64,000 bases of DNA from contig NZ_JAPFRE010000002.1 of NCBI RefSeq assembly GCF_026183735.1, positions 88,244 to 152,243 on the forward strand. Reading direction: 5' to 3'. Source of the DNA: Alteromonas sp. ASW11-130. Lineage in GTDB: Bacteria > Pseudomonadota > Gammaproteobacteria > Enterobacterales > Alteromonadaceae. Below, piece by piece: positions 26,783-36,108 of the stretch. Every line of letters begins with the position of its first letter. Within the stretch, counting starts at the first letter, position 1. The position numbers and the translations under genes were made by a program. The notes beneath the pieces are model-generated. The model worked only from the letters and a program-made list of their open reading frames with translations, was not told the DNA's origin and did no database searches.

Positions 26783-29194
26783 TTAACGCTCTTTTTTATC
26801 GGCTACTAACCAATTCAATAGTGCTGGCAGTAGCGTTACGTCAGTAATCAACGCCATTAACATCGCCGTGGCGGTAAGAAGACCAAAGTACACACTGGGT
26901 AGGAAATTGGAAAAACCAAACAAAGAAAAGCCAATAGCAATTATCGTGGTGGTGAAAACAATGGCCAACCCAGTGTGGCCAAATGCGTTGTCACTGGCAT
27001 TTTGTGCTTGAAGATGAGCCGCATCGGCTCGTTTTTTGCCTTGCAAGTAGGCGTGGAGAAAATGGATAGTATCATCAACCGCTATCCCCATTGCAATCGC
27101 AGCAATTGTTATAGTCATGATATCCAGGGGAATACCTACCCAGCCAATTACGCCTAAAATGCCCAAGGTAGTAAGAATATTTGGCACTAAGGCGATAAGG
27201 GCAATTTTCAGGGAACGGAAAATGGCAAGAAGTACTAGGCCGAGTACGACATAAACTATCCCCAGGGTTTTGATTTGAGAATCAAATAAACGCGATAGAA
27301 TATCCTGATATAAAATAAATAAATTGGTAAAAGTAAAATTCTGCGGCTCCAACCCCACTGATGTTAAATCGCTGGTAAGGTTATCTACAAACGTTTCTCG
27401 GTCTAGTCCTTCAGTAGTATCCTGAATGCGTATTGATACTCTCATCTGGTTAGATTCGGCTGAGTAATACGCGCCCACTAATTGATTAACAACCTGCTTA
27501 TCTAGTAAATGATAAATTGTGGTTAGTTCGTATTCTGTTAAAGGAATACCCTCGTTAAGTTTCTTCGCCAGCCTGGTAAAATTGACCACAGATGTCACGC
27601 TACCTGTGGCTTCAAACGCTTCAATTGCCCCCTGCACTAATTGCAGCCGAGCGACACTATCCGCTGTCAACTCTAGCTGCTCACTCTGATTAGTTTCTTT
27701 GATGTCGATAATCACATCGAGGGGGGTAGAACCACCGAACTCTTTATCGATAAAAGCGAGCTCCTGGTGTACTTGCGTGTCTTTGTCGAAATAGTCAATA
27801 AATGAATTTTCTACGTCTAATCGAGTTATACCAAAAGCGATTCCCACTGCAACTATTAAACTAATCAGTACAACGGTTTTAGGGATAGCTAAATTCATTT
27901 TTTTCAACCCATTGAGAATATGTTTTATGAACATAAAATCGTGAGTTTCTTTTGTTTTCGGTAGTAAACAAAGAAGAGATGGGAATAGCAGCAAAGCAAC
28001 GGACATGGTCACTAACATGGCCACTAACATCATCCACCCGAAAGCCACAACCGGTTGTAATCCACTGAATATTAATGAGCCAAAACCGACGGATGTGGTT
28101 AAAGTGGCAAAAAAGCATGGACTGAGTTTATCATCCAGAGTCGCCACTACTCTCTCACGCTGCGAAAGGGAGTGGTCTTCTCGACTAATATCGCGATAAC
28201 TGCCAATCAAATGAATCATTACAGCCAACGTTAGTATAAGCTGCAATGCAACGAAGTTCGCAGAGATGACGGTTGTACGCATATCAAGCATACCGAAAAT
28301 GCCCATTGTTATCACTACGCTTACTGCGCAGGCGAACAATGGGAAGAGGACCCATTTAAGGGAGCGATACAAAATTAAAAGCAATAACGCGATGACGCCT
28401 GCTATAGCTGTACCGAAGCTAACTAAATCGGATTTTATAATTTCAATTAAATGCTGACCTACAACATACGAGCCCCCAATGAAGGTTTCTGCTCGCCCCT
28501 CTACTTCACTGGCTATTTTCTCTATTTGAGCAATCTCTTTTTGGCGCTGTTCAGTGAGCTGCTGCTTAATAGGATCGGCTCGGTCTTTCAATTTTTCTAA
28601 CGCTAATTGCTCATCTTCCGTAAGCTCTCTTTCCAATAATTTTGCTTGAATCTCTGTCATCTGAGATTCAATTTTCCTTAGCTCTTCATTCGGTTTAAAA
28701 ACGATTTGAATGGCAGTAGCGGTTTCTTGCCGGTTAATTAGTAAATCAGTGAAGATAGGATGACCACTAATCAATTGCTTCATTTGTTCAGGAGAATAGC
28801 GTTGTTTTTCCCACGTTAAAGAGCTGACTTCGGTTCCTCCAGTCAATGCATCAGCATCCTCAATAAGTGGTACCGTAAGAATAGACGTCACCGCTTCAAC
28901 CCTTTCGAGCTTACGTAAAGACTGAGATAAGCTACTTAAGTCTTGAAAAGTTGTTTCGCTAAATACCTCATGTTGCGGCTTATAAGCCAGCAATATAAAC
29001 TCATCCGGGGAAAAACGCTGGTTCGCTATCTGGGTTTGAATATAAAGTTTGTTGTCTTTGACTAATAACGTTTCGGCTGAGGCATCGATTTTAAATTGAG
29101 TGACAAAGTACCCCGTCACCGCTAGTACAGCAGTGAATAGTAAGATAAATAGCCACCTGAAAGTGACAATAGCGTGTGCGATTTTATTCGTCAT
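26783..29194 (-). CDS. RND/MMPL-family transporter
   Basis: About 803 aa from the ATG at 29192-29194, inside the end of the mlaA-like gene; a longer frame to TTG 29338 would overlap that gene by 155 nt and is unlikely. It has the RND repeat plan: a first helix, a large periplasmic loop with a Glu/Lys-rich coiled coil (about residues 175-260), a sterol-sensing-like helix bundle, then a second loop and bundle with GIAVDDTIHFLHAY. Family members with this size and no partner adaptor move lipids or other hydrophobic compounds. The overlapping MlaA-like lipoprotein suggests envelope lipid traffic. Confidence 0.87.
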   Translation of the reverse strand: MTNKIAHAIVTFRWLFILLFTAVLAVTGYFVTQFKIDASAETLLVKDNKLYIQTQIANQRFSPDEFILLAYKPQHEVFSETTFQDLSSLSQSLRKLERVEAVTSILTVPLIEDADALTGGTEVSSLTWEKQRYSPEQMKQLISGHPIFTDLLINRQETATAIQIVFKPNEELRKIESQMTEIQAKLLERELTEDEQLALEKLKDRADPIKQQLTEQRQKEIAQIEKIASEVEGRAETFIGGSYVVGQHLIEIIKSDLVSFGTAIAGVIALLLLILYRSLKWVLFPLFACAVSVVITMGIFGMLDMRTTVISANFVALQLILTLAVMIHLIGSYRDISREDHSLSQRERVVATLDDKLSPCFFATLTTSVGFGSLIFSGLQPVVAFGWMMLVAMLVTMSVALLLFPSLLCLLPKTKETHDFMFIKHILNGLKKMNLAIPKTVVLISLIVAVGIAFGITRLDVENSFIDYFDKDTQVHQELAFIDKEFGGSTPLDVIIDIKETNQSEQLELTADSVARLQLVQGAIEAFEATGSVTSVVNFTRLAKKLNEGIPLTEYELTTIYHLLDKQVVNQLVGAYYSAESNQMRVSIRIQDTTEGLDRETFVDNLTSDLTSVGLEPQNFTFTNLFILYQDILSRLFDSQIKTLGIVYVVLGLVLLAIFRSLKIALIALVPNILTTLGILGVIGWVGIPLDIMTITIAAIAMGIAVDDTIHFLHAYLQGKKRADAAHLQAQNASDNAFGHTGLAIVFTTTIIAIGFSLFGFSNFLPSVYFGLLTATAMLMALITDVTLLPALLNWLVADKKER

Positions 29195-30065
29195 TTTGTT
29201 TTTCTTGGTATTTAAAAAGTTCGTCCCTACGCTGTCCCTGAATATATTGATTTCTAAAATAAATGTAGGGATCGCTCGCACTGTTATATATTTGCTGATA
29301 GGTCTCAGACTGGTTTGAGAAATCGTCAAAGCCATCAAAGGTACGAAGCTGATATGACTCGGGTGGCTCAGTTATCTGATTTATCGGGTGAAGAAAACCT
29401 TCAGTTAAAGTAGAAAAGCCCCCCCTTACGTCACTGGGGCCTAGGATGGGTAGCACTAAATATGGACCGGGGGAGATATCATAACGTCGTAATGTATCTG
29501 CTATGGTTTGTTTTTTCTCGGTGATCGCAAACCAATCGGTAGCTGGGTCAAACAGCCCTAATAGGCCGATGGTAGAATTAATAAGGAAACGGCCAACATT
29601 ATTACCAGCCGCTTCAAGTTCGCCCGCAAATACGTTATTAATAAAGTTGAGTGGTTCTCGAATATTATCGAAGGCATTCCCTATTTTATCTCTGACCACT
29701 TCTGGTACAACGTATCGATAACCATTTGTCGTGGGAATTAAAACGTGTTCGTATACAGCGTGATTGAAACCAAACATCGTGCGATTAAAGCCTTCCCAGG
29801 GATCGTGATAATACTTTTCTTTATCAACGCTCTCTTTTCTTTGCGCATCGGTAACTGCAACTACTGTAGGCTCTACCCTAACCTCTCCCTGACTGGTAGT
29901 GATAGTAACTGTCTTACCTTGGCTTAATTCGTTTACCTGACGATTTTGGTTTGGCTGACTACTTTGTTCTTGCGGGGGAGAAAGCTGTTCAGGCTCAGAA
30001 GGCGACGCACAACCCAATAGAGCCACTATGAAAATATTTATAAGTCCTTGCCGAAGTAAATGCAT
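29184..30065 (-). CDS. mlaA: MlaA/VacJ-family lipoprotein
   Basis: A 293-aa outer-membrane lipoprotein. The signal peptide ends in LLGC with Cys19 lipidated; a Gln/Pro-rich linker follows (about 22-50), then the MlaA core with DPWEGFNRTMFGFNHAVYEHVL and the NVGRFLINSTIGLLGLFDPA and GPYLVLPILGPSDVR motifs. MlaA removes misplaced phospholipid from the outer leaflet. In E. coli its partners are OmpC and the MlaFEDCB system; here the gene overlaps an RND transporter by 11 nt, which suggests that transporter replaces or supplements it. The linker is longer than in E. coli. Confidence 0.92.
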   Translation of the reverse strand: MHLLRQGLINIFIVALLGCASPSEPEQLSPPQEQSSQPNQNRQVNELSQGKTVTITTSQGEVRVEPTVVAVTDAQRKESVDKEKYYHDPWEGFNRTMFGFNHAVYEHVLIPTTNGYRYVVPEVVRDKIGNAFDNIREPLNFINNVFAGELEAAGNNVGRFLINSTIGLLGLFDPATDWFAITEKKQTIADTLRRYDISPGPYLVLPILGPSDVRGGFSTLTEGFLHPINQITEPPESYQLRTFDGFDDFSNQSETYQQIYNSASDPYIYFRNQYIQGQRRDELFKYQEKQNDE

Positions 30066-30329
30066 AAATATTTTTCCCCGTACATTTTTGCCGTCAACAG
30101 AGCCATATATGACAAAGGCAGGTTAGACGTTAACTTTAATTTTTATACTAATTTGGTTCTATTAAGATTACATGCACTTGAACTTAAAGCGCTATTCTTA
30201 CCGAAATTTGTCTTGTTTAGCGCACACTATCGTTCTTTAGGAAATACTAAAATACTCAACCTTGCGAAAATGAGAAGAATGCGAGCAAGGGGGGTTGGGG
30301 CGATATGTCCCCTGCCCGCACACTTTTAG

Positions 30330-30509
30330 TTACTGGTTTACTTGTTTGGCCATCCAATTACTATATAAAAGTTCCGTATTACCTTGTATAGGTGTGTCTT
30401 GCTTGTTGTCTTTATAGCGATCAAACCAGTTAAACACCGGTTGGTTTTGCAGGTATCTTTCGAATCGGTTACTTGGTTGCGGTGACATTTTTTTCTTAAA
30501 CAACTTCAT
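30330..30509 (-). CDS. Small conserved-looking protein (59 aa)
   Basis: ATG at 30507-30509, stop at 30330-30332. Encodes MKLFKKKMSPQPSNRFERYL followed by 39 residues that contain an NWFDRYKDN motif and end in NWMAKQVNQ. AGGAAGG lies about 10 nt upstream. It is basic and soluble, without signal peptide. I do not recognise a family. Codon use and the good ribosome site favour a real gene. Confidence 0.6.
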   Translation of the reverse strand: MKLFKKKMSPQPSNRFERYLQNQPVFNWFDRYKDNKQDTPIQGNTELLYSNWMAKQVNQ

Positions 30510-31087
30510 ATCGTGAAATCCTTCCTAATCACATTACTTGATATAGCGTTATCAGTTACTCAGATATATTCAATTATTGAACCAAGATAGCCACAAATTA
30601 CACATAATTAATAAAAGCATTTAGTATCAGCAATTTACGCAACATTAAAGAGGGGGGATATTGAAGATCATGATAGGTGCCAATATAACCATTTCTTACA
30701 TAAAAGTAATTTTTACATGATGTTCCCTACTCTTCACGGTAGGCAGAATTTCTATAGTAGTACCACGATGATCGTGGGTAGCATTATTGAACGTAATGAG
30801 TAATAAGTAATAAGTAATAAGTAATAAGTAATAAGCAATCTTTAGCGTTCGACTGCTCCCCTCGCCTACTAGCCATTATATTGCGTAATTTTGAGCGTAT
30901 TTTTAAAGCGGCTCTTATTTACTCATTCGTTCACACATTACGAAATCAGTGGCGCGCGTTTCCCCCCGCCCACCACGTCAAATGAGACGCAACTGATGTG
31001 AGCAAGCAACTAGGAATTGCCAATCTTTTAAGGCTATTTTAAAGATGAAGGCAAAAACAAAGAGAGATGGTCCGGGGTACAGGCCAT
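30510..31087. other. Intergenic region carrying a heptad repeat
   Basis: AT-rich, no gene seen. Its notable content is the heptanucleotide run at 30791-30839, described separately. The T-rich left part (30510-30720) may hold the promoter of the small gene at 30330. Confidence 0.45.
30791..30839. repeat. Seven in-register heptamers, core AAGTAAT x4
   Basis: In 7-nt steps the sequence reads ACGTAAT, GAGTAAT, AAGTAAT four times, AAGCAAT. The flanking units are decayed copies, as expected for a microsatellite-like array. Intergenic; same unit as in the gene at 26347. Confidence 0.85.
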
Positions 31088-31112
31088 AAAAAAGGTGCAG
31101 AAGCACCTTTTC
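31088..31112 (-). terminator. Intrinsic terminator of the BON-domain gene
   Basis: Read on the minus strand, AAAAGGTGC pairs with GCACCTTTT around a 4-nt loop and is followed by more T. It lies 33 nt past the stop of the BON-domain gene. Confidence 0.85.
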
Positions 31113-31144
31113 ACTTTAGAACATGGTTTGTTCGTGCACAGACA

Positions 31145-31858
31145 TTACTTCTGCATTGCAGTCTGCCGTGTCAATTCCATATTGTCTTCAACATCTCTGA
31201 CGTCGTCTGCATTGCGGGCAATCTCTACTGCCAACTGACGTTCAGCATCTGAATCAACATTTCCTGAAAGTGTGACATTGCCGTCCTTGACGTCTACATC
31301 AATGTCAAAGCCTGAAATATCGGAATCCATTAGCAAACGTGTTTTGACTACCGTAGCTATTTTAGCGTCAGTCAACGCGCTGACTCCCTCATCAACTTCA
31401 TCTTCAGTCTCACGAGCAAGTTCATCTGTTTCTTCGTCAACCTCGTCTGTGGCGTTATCAACCTTGTTTTCGACTTTGTAGTCTTGGTCTTCACTGATGT
31501 CTTTGGAGGCTAACATGCGTTCGTTTTCGCGCTCCAACTTATCCGCGTCTGTAGTCGGTTTTTCAACTACGGCTAACTGATTTTCAACATCAGTTACGCC
31601 ATCAATGTTTCTAACCAACTCTTCAGCCAGTTTTTTCTCGACGGAATTGTCCACCTTCCCGGTGAGGATTACTTTGCCATTTTGAACATCTGTATTTATG
31701 TCGAAAGAATCCAAATTGCCATTAAATAGTAAAGTGGCCTCTGCCTTACCATCTATCCAAGCGTCCTTTGCACTCTCTTCCCAGGTGTTGTCACCTGCTG
31801 CTACAACGGAAGTCGACAAAGTACCAGCTACAATCAACGATAGTATTGAACGTTTCAT
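31145..31858 (-). CDS. OsmY-like periplasmic protein with two BON domains
   Basis: A 237-aa exported protein. Signal peptide residues 1-20 (cleavage after VVAA), BON domain 1 at about 27-100, a very acidic linker (about 105-160) rich in Glu and Asp, and BON domain 2 at about 160-232. Both domains carry the GxVxLxGxVD and VxDVEN strands of the family. OsmY is a stress-induced periplasmic chaperone for outer-membrane proteins. Single gene with its own terminator; the linker is longer than in E. coli OsmY. Confidence 0.9.
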   Translation of the reverse strand: MKRSILSLIVAGTLSTSVVAAGDNTWEESAKDAWIDGKAEATLLFNGNLDSFDINTDVQNGKVILTGKVDNSVEKKLAEELVRNIDGVTDVENQLAVVEKPTTDADKLERENERMLASKDISEDQDYKVENKVDNATDEVDEETDELARETEDEVDEGVSALTDAKIATVVKTRLLMDSDISGFDIDVDVKDGNVTLSGNVDSDAERQLAVEIARNADDVRDVEDNMELTRQTAMQK

Positions 31859-32161
31859 AACTAGCTTCTCCTTTTATTAAAGCTGTGAAAATTACTGCTA
31901 TTTTTACGCCAAAAATTTAACAGGCTGATTTTCAAAGTTTTATAAAAAGTATTAGTCTCTAATTAAAACAGAACTTCTGAAAGCTTTACGAATAAATGGA
32001 ATTTTTTACCTATCTATAGCACGTTGGGAGTTAACGATCTTTTCATCTGCCAATACGGTAAATAATCATCAAGTTAGGATAATTAAGTCTTGATGCATAC
32101 CATCAAGCATGTATTAATTAAAGTGACAATGTTTAGAACAGTAAATAAATACTGAGGAATC
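31859..32161. other. Divergent promoter region, no gene
   Basis: About 300 AT-rich nucleotides between the divergent BON-domain gene and the membrane phosphatase/nuclease-family gene. It should contain both promoters; I could not assign boxes with confidence. Confidence 0.4.
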
Positions 32162-33151
32162 ATGCTGACAATTCTAGTTCTATTAAGCATATTATTTTTA
32201 TTCACAACTACTGCCCCATTTCTTCCGGGCCAGCATTGGTTAATCAGAGTATGGGAGTTTCCTCGCGTACAACAAGCGGTGCTTATTTTAGGTTGTATGA
32301 TAGGTTGGACCTTTTATTTGCCTCACTATTCATTCTTAAGCAGCGCGTTTATTCTTTTGCTGGGCGTCGCCCTGGCGTGGCAAATTCGGTGGATATTCCC
32401 CTATACGTTTTTGGCATCCAAAGAGGTCTCCCAGGTCGAAAGTAGGGATAATACTAATGTGCTGAGTATACTTACCAGCAATGTGTATATGTACAACAAA
32501 AATAGCGAAGGACTTTGCGAGCTTGTTAAACAATACGATCCCGATATGTTAGTAACACTCGAAAGTAATAATTGGTGGGGCCAAGCGCTTAGCTCTTTGC
32601 ACCATAAATACCCTCATCGGGTGGCCTGCCCACTAGAAAACCTCTATGGTATTCATCTATTTAGCAAGCTTGCTTTCTCGGAACGTAAAATACGTTACAT
32701 CGTTGAAGACGACGTCCCCTCGATTGAAGTAACTGTCGATATTAATGGACAAGCAGTGAAAATCTACTTTCTTCATCCTAAGCCCCCTAGTCCCACTGAA
32801 AATGAATCTGCCGAGCCAAGAGATCACGAGTTGTCTATTGTAGGAAGAGAAGTCAAAAAGTCTGATATTCCCGTCGTAATTGCGGGAGACTTAAACGATG
32901 TCGCCTGGTCACCCACCACCAGAAAATTCAGAAAGTTAAGTGGCACTTTGGACCCGCGTATTGGCCGAGGTTTTTTCAATACCTTCCACGCTAAATATCC
33001 TTTGATAAAGTGGCCTTTAGACCATATTTTTCATAGCGATGACTTTGATTTAGTGACTATCAAACGGTTGCCAAAATATGGTTCTGACCACTACCCACTT
33101 TATACGAAACTGAGGGTTAGGCCTTCTCAGAGTAACGTTCCTTCTTCATAG
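32162..33151 (+). CDS. Membrane-anchored endonuclease/exonuclease/phosphatase family protein
   Basis: A 329-aa protein with three hydrophobic helices in the first 90 residues and an EEP-fold domain from about 100. Catalytic landmarks are SNVY (Asn), LES (Glu, near 137), the HPKP segment, GDLND (near 243) and GSDHYP (near 312). The fold covers DNases, sphingomyelinases and inositol phosphatases, so the substrate cannot be named. The topology puts the domain on the periplasmic or cytoplasmic face depending on helix count. The 3' end overlaps the convergent MgtC-like gene by 35 nt. Confidence 0.85.
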   Translation: MLTILVLLSILFLFTTTAPFLPGQHWLIRVWEFPRVQQAVLILGCMIGWTFYLPHYSFLSSAFILLLGVALAWQIRWIFPYTFLASKEVSQVESRDNTNVLSILTSNVYMYNKNSEGLCELVKQYDPDMLVTLESNNWWGQALSSLHHKYPHRVACPLENLYGIHLFSKLAFSERKIRYIVEDDVPSIEVTVDINGQAVKIYFLHPKPPSPTENESAEPRDHELSIVGREVKKSDIPVVIAGDLNDVAWSPTTRKFRKLSGTLDPRIGRGFFNTFHAKYPLIKWPLDHIFHSDDFDLVTIKRLPKYGSDHYPLYTKLRVRPSQSNVPSS

Positions 33152-33545
33152 GGCCGGCAAATTGGAAGATAATAAATCCCATTATTGATAGCACAATACT
33201 AATTTCATATCGGGCGTATGCGACAGAAACACCCAATGCGCCTACTAACCATATCCCGGCTGCTGTTGCAGTTCCCACCACATGTTCCGATGTTTTTAAT
33301 ATGGCTCCGCCACCAATAAATCCTATGCCCGTTACAATTCCGTACATTACCCTCGCTTCAGCCTCCCCATCCTGATAAACATCCCTGCCTACCAGCATAA
33401 AGGCGCAGGCAGAAATCGCGACGAGTGGAAAAGTGCGCAACCCAGCTCCATTAGCACTGTGTTCCCGATTAAAAGCGATCGGCAACGCCAACACGAATGC
33501 TATACCCAATTGATAGAAGTGATAGAAAATCTGCTGTAAGTCCAT
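33117..33545 (-). CDS. MgtC/SapB-family membrane protein
   Basis: A 142-aa protein with four hydrophobic helices matching the MgtC/SapB N-terminal region: NREHSANGAGLRTFPLVAI, then GIGFIGGGAILK and TAAGIWLVGALG. Short versions without the C-terminal ACT-like domain of Salmonella MgtC are common in environmental bacteria; their link to magnesium or ATP-synthase control is not shown. Tail-to-tail overlap with the EEP-family gene is 35 nt. A receiver-like gene lies 21 nt upstream on the same strand, so they may be cotranscribed. Confidence 0.87.
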   Translation of the reverse strand: MDLQQIFYHFYQLGIAFVLALPIAFNREHSANGAGLRTFPLVAISACAFMLVGRDVYQDGEAEARVMYGIVTGIGFIGGGAILKTSEHVVGTATAAGIWLVGALGVSVAYARYEISIVLSIMGFIIFQFAGPMKKERYSEKA

Positions 33546-33566
33546 AGCTGCTGGTTTCTTTTTCGA

Positions 33567-33971
33567 TTACGTTAAAGCTTGCAATAAAGCGGGGTTCTGT
33601 AACTCAGTTCTTTGCGATGTCACCGCATGACAGCGACTAACAATATCTTTGAGATCGTCCTGATTAGGAATAATATTGTTCAGAGCGTGAGAGGCAAACT
33701 CTCGAAGGTCATTACTGTCAGACATGAGCAATACTGATGGTTGCGGTTCTTCACATAATGCGAAATTGTCTTGTAATTCTTTGAAAGTCATATCAGGCAA
33801 GTGGGTGTTAATCAATACCACATCGTAATGATGGCATTGACAATGACGTAGTGCCATTTTACCGCTAGCAGCATAGTCTACCTGCCATCCCAGCCCCGCT
33901 AAAAAGCTCGTTATTTTACTGGCGGCTAATGGGCTATTTTCAACGACTAAAACTGACAATACCGGCTTCAT
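33567..33971 (-). CDS. Degenerate receiver-domain protein
   Basis: A 134-aa protein with the receiver fold, but key residues are changed: strand 1 has EN in place of the acidic pair, the phospho-acceptor position is Asn55 (VVLINTHLPD), and the switch Lys is not found. It should therefore be phosphorylation-independent. Such pseudo-receivers act through protein contacts. It precedes the MgtC-like gene on the same strand. A 17-bp palindrome lies just upstream of the start. Confidence 0.78.
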   Translation of the reverse strand: MKPVLSVLVVENSPLAASKITSFLAGLGWQVDYAASGKMALRHCQCHHYDVVLINTHLPDMTFKELQDNFALCEEPQPSVLLMSDSNDLREFASHALNNIIPNQDDLKDIVSRCHAVTSQRTELQNPALLQALT

Positions 33972-33991
33972 TAAGCCTCCTTGCTGAGATT

Positions 33992-34008
33992 AACATCTTT
34001 AAGATGTT
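33992..34008. promoter_or_regulatory. 17-bp palindrome upstream of pseudo-receiver gene
   Basis: AACATCTT-T-AAGATGTT, perfect except for the central base, 21-37 nt before the start of the receiver-like gene. TGCT and AGCA flank it symmetrically at slightly unequal distance. Candidate operator. Confidence 0.4.
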
Positions 34009-34165
34009 GTTAGCAGAACTTATACCAATGCTGCATTAGTCTATCCGCCATGCCTTAACCTGTGAAAAATTAATAACCTTTACTTAATAAAGAGGACGAG
34101 AAGCGGAACATAAATGGGACATTGAGAGCGTATTGGGAATATTTTTCATAGCCGCCCAAGCAAAA

Positions 34166-34723
34166 CTACAAGGTCGCTCTCTTTAATTCATCTGGCAATT
34201 GAATATATTTTCGGATTTTCCTACACAGCCTAGCAGCAGAAGTGTAATAAACATTCGCGAGAAGCTTATCGTCACGAGGCCAAACGGCTTCGTTAAGAAT
34301 ATCTCTATCTGCTTCCGTTAGTCTATTTTCCTTCAATAGGATAGCAACTGCCCTTTTATTTGGATTGATGGTGGTGGGCTTTACGTCTTCAATCAGATGT
34401 AATGGAACACAAATATATTTTCTAGCTTGAGGGTTGCACACCACGCCTATCTCATCGTTCAAATAAATTATGGCCGGCCACCCTTCATCCAACCTGTTTT
34501 GAGCAAACATCGCAATCGTAAAAAGGACCAGTATACATAACGTCATTAAAACAAATGTATCACTCAGATCAGGCGCCGCAGCAACGATTCCTGCTACAAC
34601 GAAACAGAATAGTAACCAGCCTATAAACACCCTGCGTAAAATTGCGGGGCTTATGCCAGATAAAATTTTGGCTTGCTTTAACTGAGTTTTATTGAACTCG
34701 CGGATATTTACTGCTGAATTCAT
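34166..34723 (-). CDS. Membrane protein of unknown function
   Basis: A 185-aa protein with two membrane helices (about 31-50 and 55-75) in the N-terminal half, followed by a soluble part with a strand-rich stretch (IIYLNDEIGVVCNPQARKYI) and a basic C-terminus. The plan, helix pair then a small beta-rich domain, resembles PH-like membrane proteins, but I cannot place it in a family. Monocistronic. It is the last gene before the T6SS region. Confidence 0.65.
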   Translation of the reverse strand: MNSAVNIREFNKTQLKQAKILSGISPAILRRVFIGWLLFCFVVAGIVAAAPDLSDTFVLMTLCILVLFTIAMFAQNRLDEGWPAIIYLNDEIGVVCNPQARKYICVPLHLIEDVKPTTINPNKRAVAILLKENRLTEADRDILNEAVWPRDDKLLANVYYTSAARLCRKIRKYIQLPDELKRATL

Positions 34724-35297
34724 GATAACGACGCTAATCCATTATAAAATGCTACAAAAAGAGCGATCAATTTGCATAGTATATTATTTGATAGGATTTT
34801 CAAAAAATCCTACCCAGACTTTTTTATTATTTCTACGAATACTAAATTGAAAAGTTTATTTTGTTATAAACAATACCCGCGCATTAAATCTTTCATATAA
34901 AATCACAACGTACTAATGAGGTATCCTAACGCCTTAGTAATCTTATAACTACTACTTTATTTTCGTCATTCAAATTTAACTCTTACTATTGCTTGTTTAT
35001 TTGAGCGAACGGACATTTGAATGGATCTTCGTTGCTTTCAAGAAGCGCTTAGACCAATAGCGAAGTTACCGGGAATTCTTCGCTAATTGAACTATCCCAC
35101 AGCTTCCAAACAGGTGAAGGAAAATTAGAAATAACTTAAACACGATGCAGCGTACTTTTCAACCGCACGTCTTCCCCTGAGGTTAATCTTACCTAAATAT
35201 AAAAGGAAGTGTTATAGATGCTCTACAAAATGAAGTGAGAAGGGGGAAGTGAGAAGCGAGCACGGTAGTGCAAGCGCCCCTCTAGCACTCAAATACG
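34724..35297. other. AT-rich boundary region with AAGNNNN heptads
   Basis: About 570 nt without a recognisable gene, separating ordinary chromosome from the T6SS island. At 35233-35260 four heptads in register begin with AAG (AAGTGAG, AAGGGGG, AAGTGAG, AAGCGAG). No tRNA, att-like direct repeat or integrase is seen. Confidence 0.5.
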
Positions 35298-36083
35298 TCA
35301 AAATGCCTTTGATAGGCCAATACGTATTGCCGACTCTTTTTCTGTCATCTGTACATCAATACCAGTACGTGAAGTTAAATCGGTGACATAACGATATTGA
35401 TCGACAGAAATGGTGTATCTTACTGTATCGGATATCGAATCAATCCAAGAAACACCAAATTTTACACCGTCGCCGTCTCCATCCGAAGTAGGTATTTTCA
35501 CGCCAATCAAGGTTTCGTCTAACGACGCATCGACAAAGACGTAGGCAAAATTAACCGCTATAATGCCAGTATCGGTTATCGGAAACCCGTAATTTATACC
35601 TGCGAAGAAACCGTCACTTTCATAACTGAAATTTGAGTTTTGTCGCCCGATAGCGTCTAGCTTTCCATCTCTAAATCCAACAAAAATTGAACCAGTTTCA
35701 AAAAGTTGATATCCCACTGTGATATTTAACTCTTTTCGATCTCCCGTCCATTTTTCAACAGGTGTCACGCCTGGAATATCATTAAATTCTGGTATAACTT
35801 GAACGTCATTAAAGTCCGAGGAATCAGATCCCATCAGGTCTATATAAAAATCATTATAAACAAAAGTGGCACCTACCCTATACATAAATACATTGCTGCC
35901 CACACTATCATCGGTCCGTAACACATCACCTTGAGGATTTAACGGGACTACACCATTAAAGCCCAGGTCGTATGCTGCGAAACCGGCTTCAAGCCGCGGG
36001 ATAAATAACATTTCGTCTGCTATGGCTGGAGAACTAAGTGGTAACAATATTAACGATCTTGTGAAAAAACGTTTCCTATTCAT
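35298..36083 (-). CDS. Predicted outer-membrane beta-barrel protein
   Basis: A 261-aa exported protein. Signal peptide (about 1-22, ending PAIA-DE), then alternating amphipathic strands with many aromatic residues and a C-terminal Phe, the signature for outer-membrane insertion. Eight to ten strands would fit the length. No family recognised. It is 25 nt downstream of a coiled-coil gene on the same strand, and the pair is divergent from the tssJ-ppkA operon. A link to secretion is possible but rests only on position. Confidence 0.65.
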   Translation of the reverse strand: MNRKRFFTRSLILLPLSSPAIADEMLFIPRLEAGFAAYDLGFNGVVPLNPQGDVLRTDDSVGSNVFMYRVGATFVYNDFYIDLMGSDSSDFNDVQVIPEFNDIPGVTPVEKWTGDRKELNITVGYQLFETGSIFVGFRDGKLDAIGRQNSNFSYESDGFFAGINYGFPITDTGIIAVNFAYVFVDASLDETLIGVKIPTSDGDGDGVKFGVSWIDSISDTVRYTISVDQYRYVTDLTSRTGIDVQMTEKESAIRIGLSKAF

Positions 36084-36108
36084 AAAATTCCTTTCTTTTT
36101 TCCTTTAA

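Noticed and set aside
30060..30329. 89-aa forward frame opposite mlaA leader
   Set aside because: No ribosome site and composition unlike a protein; overlaps the mlaA promoter region.
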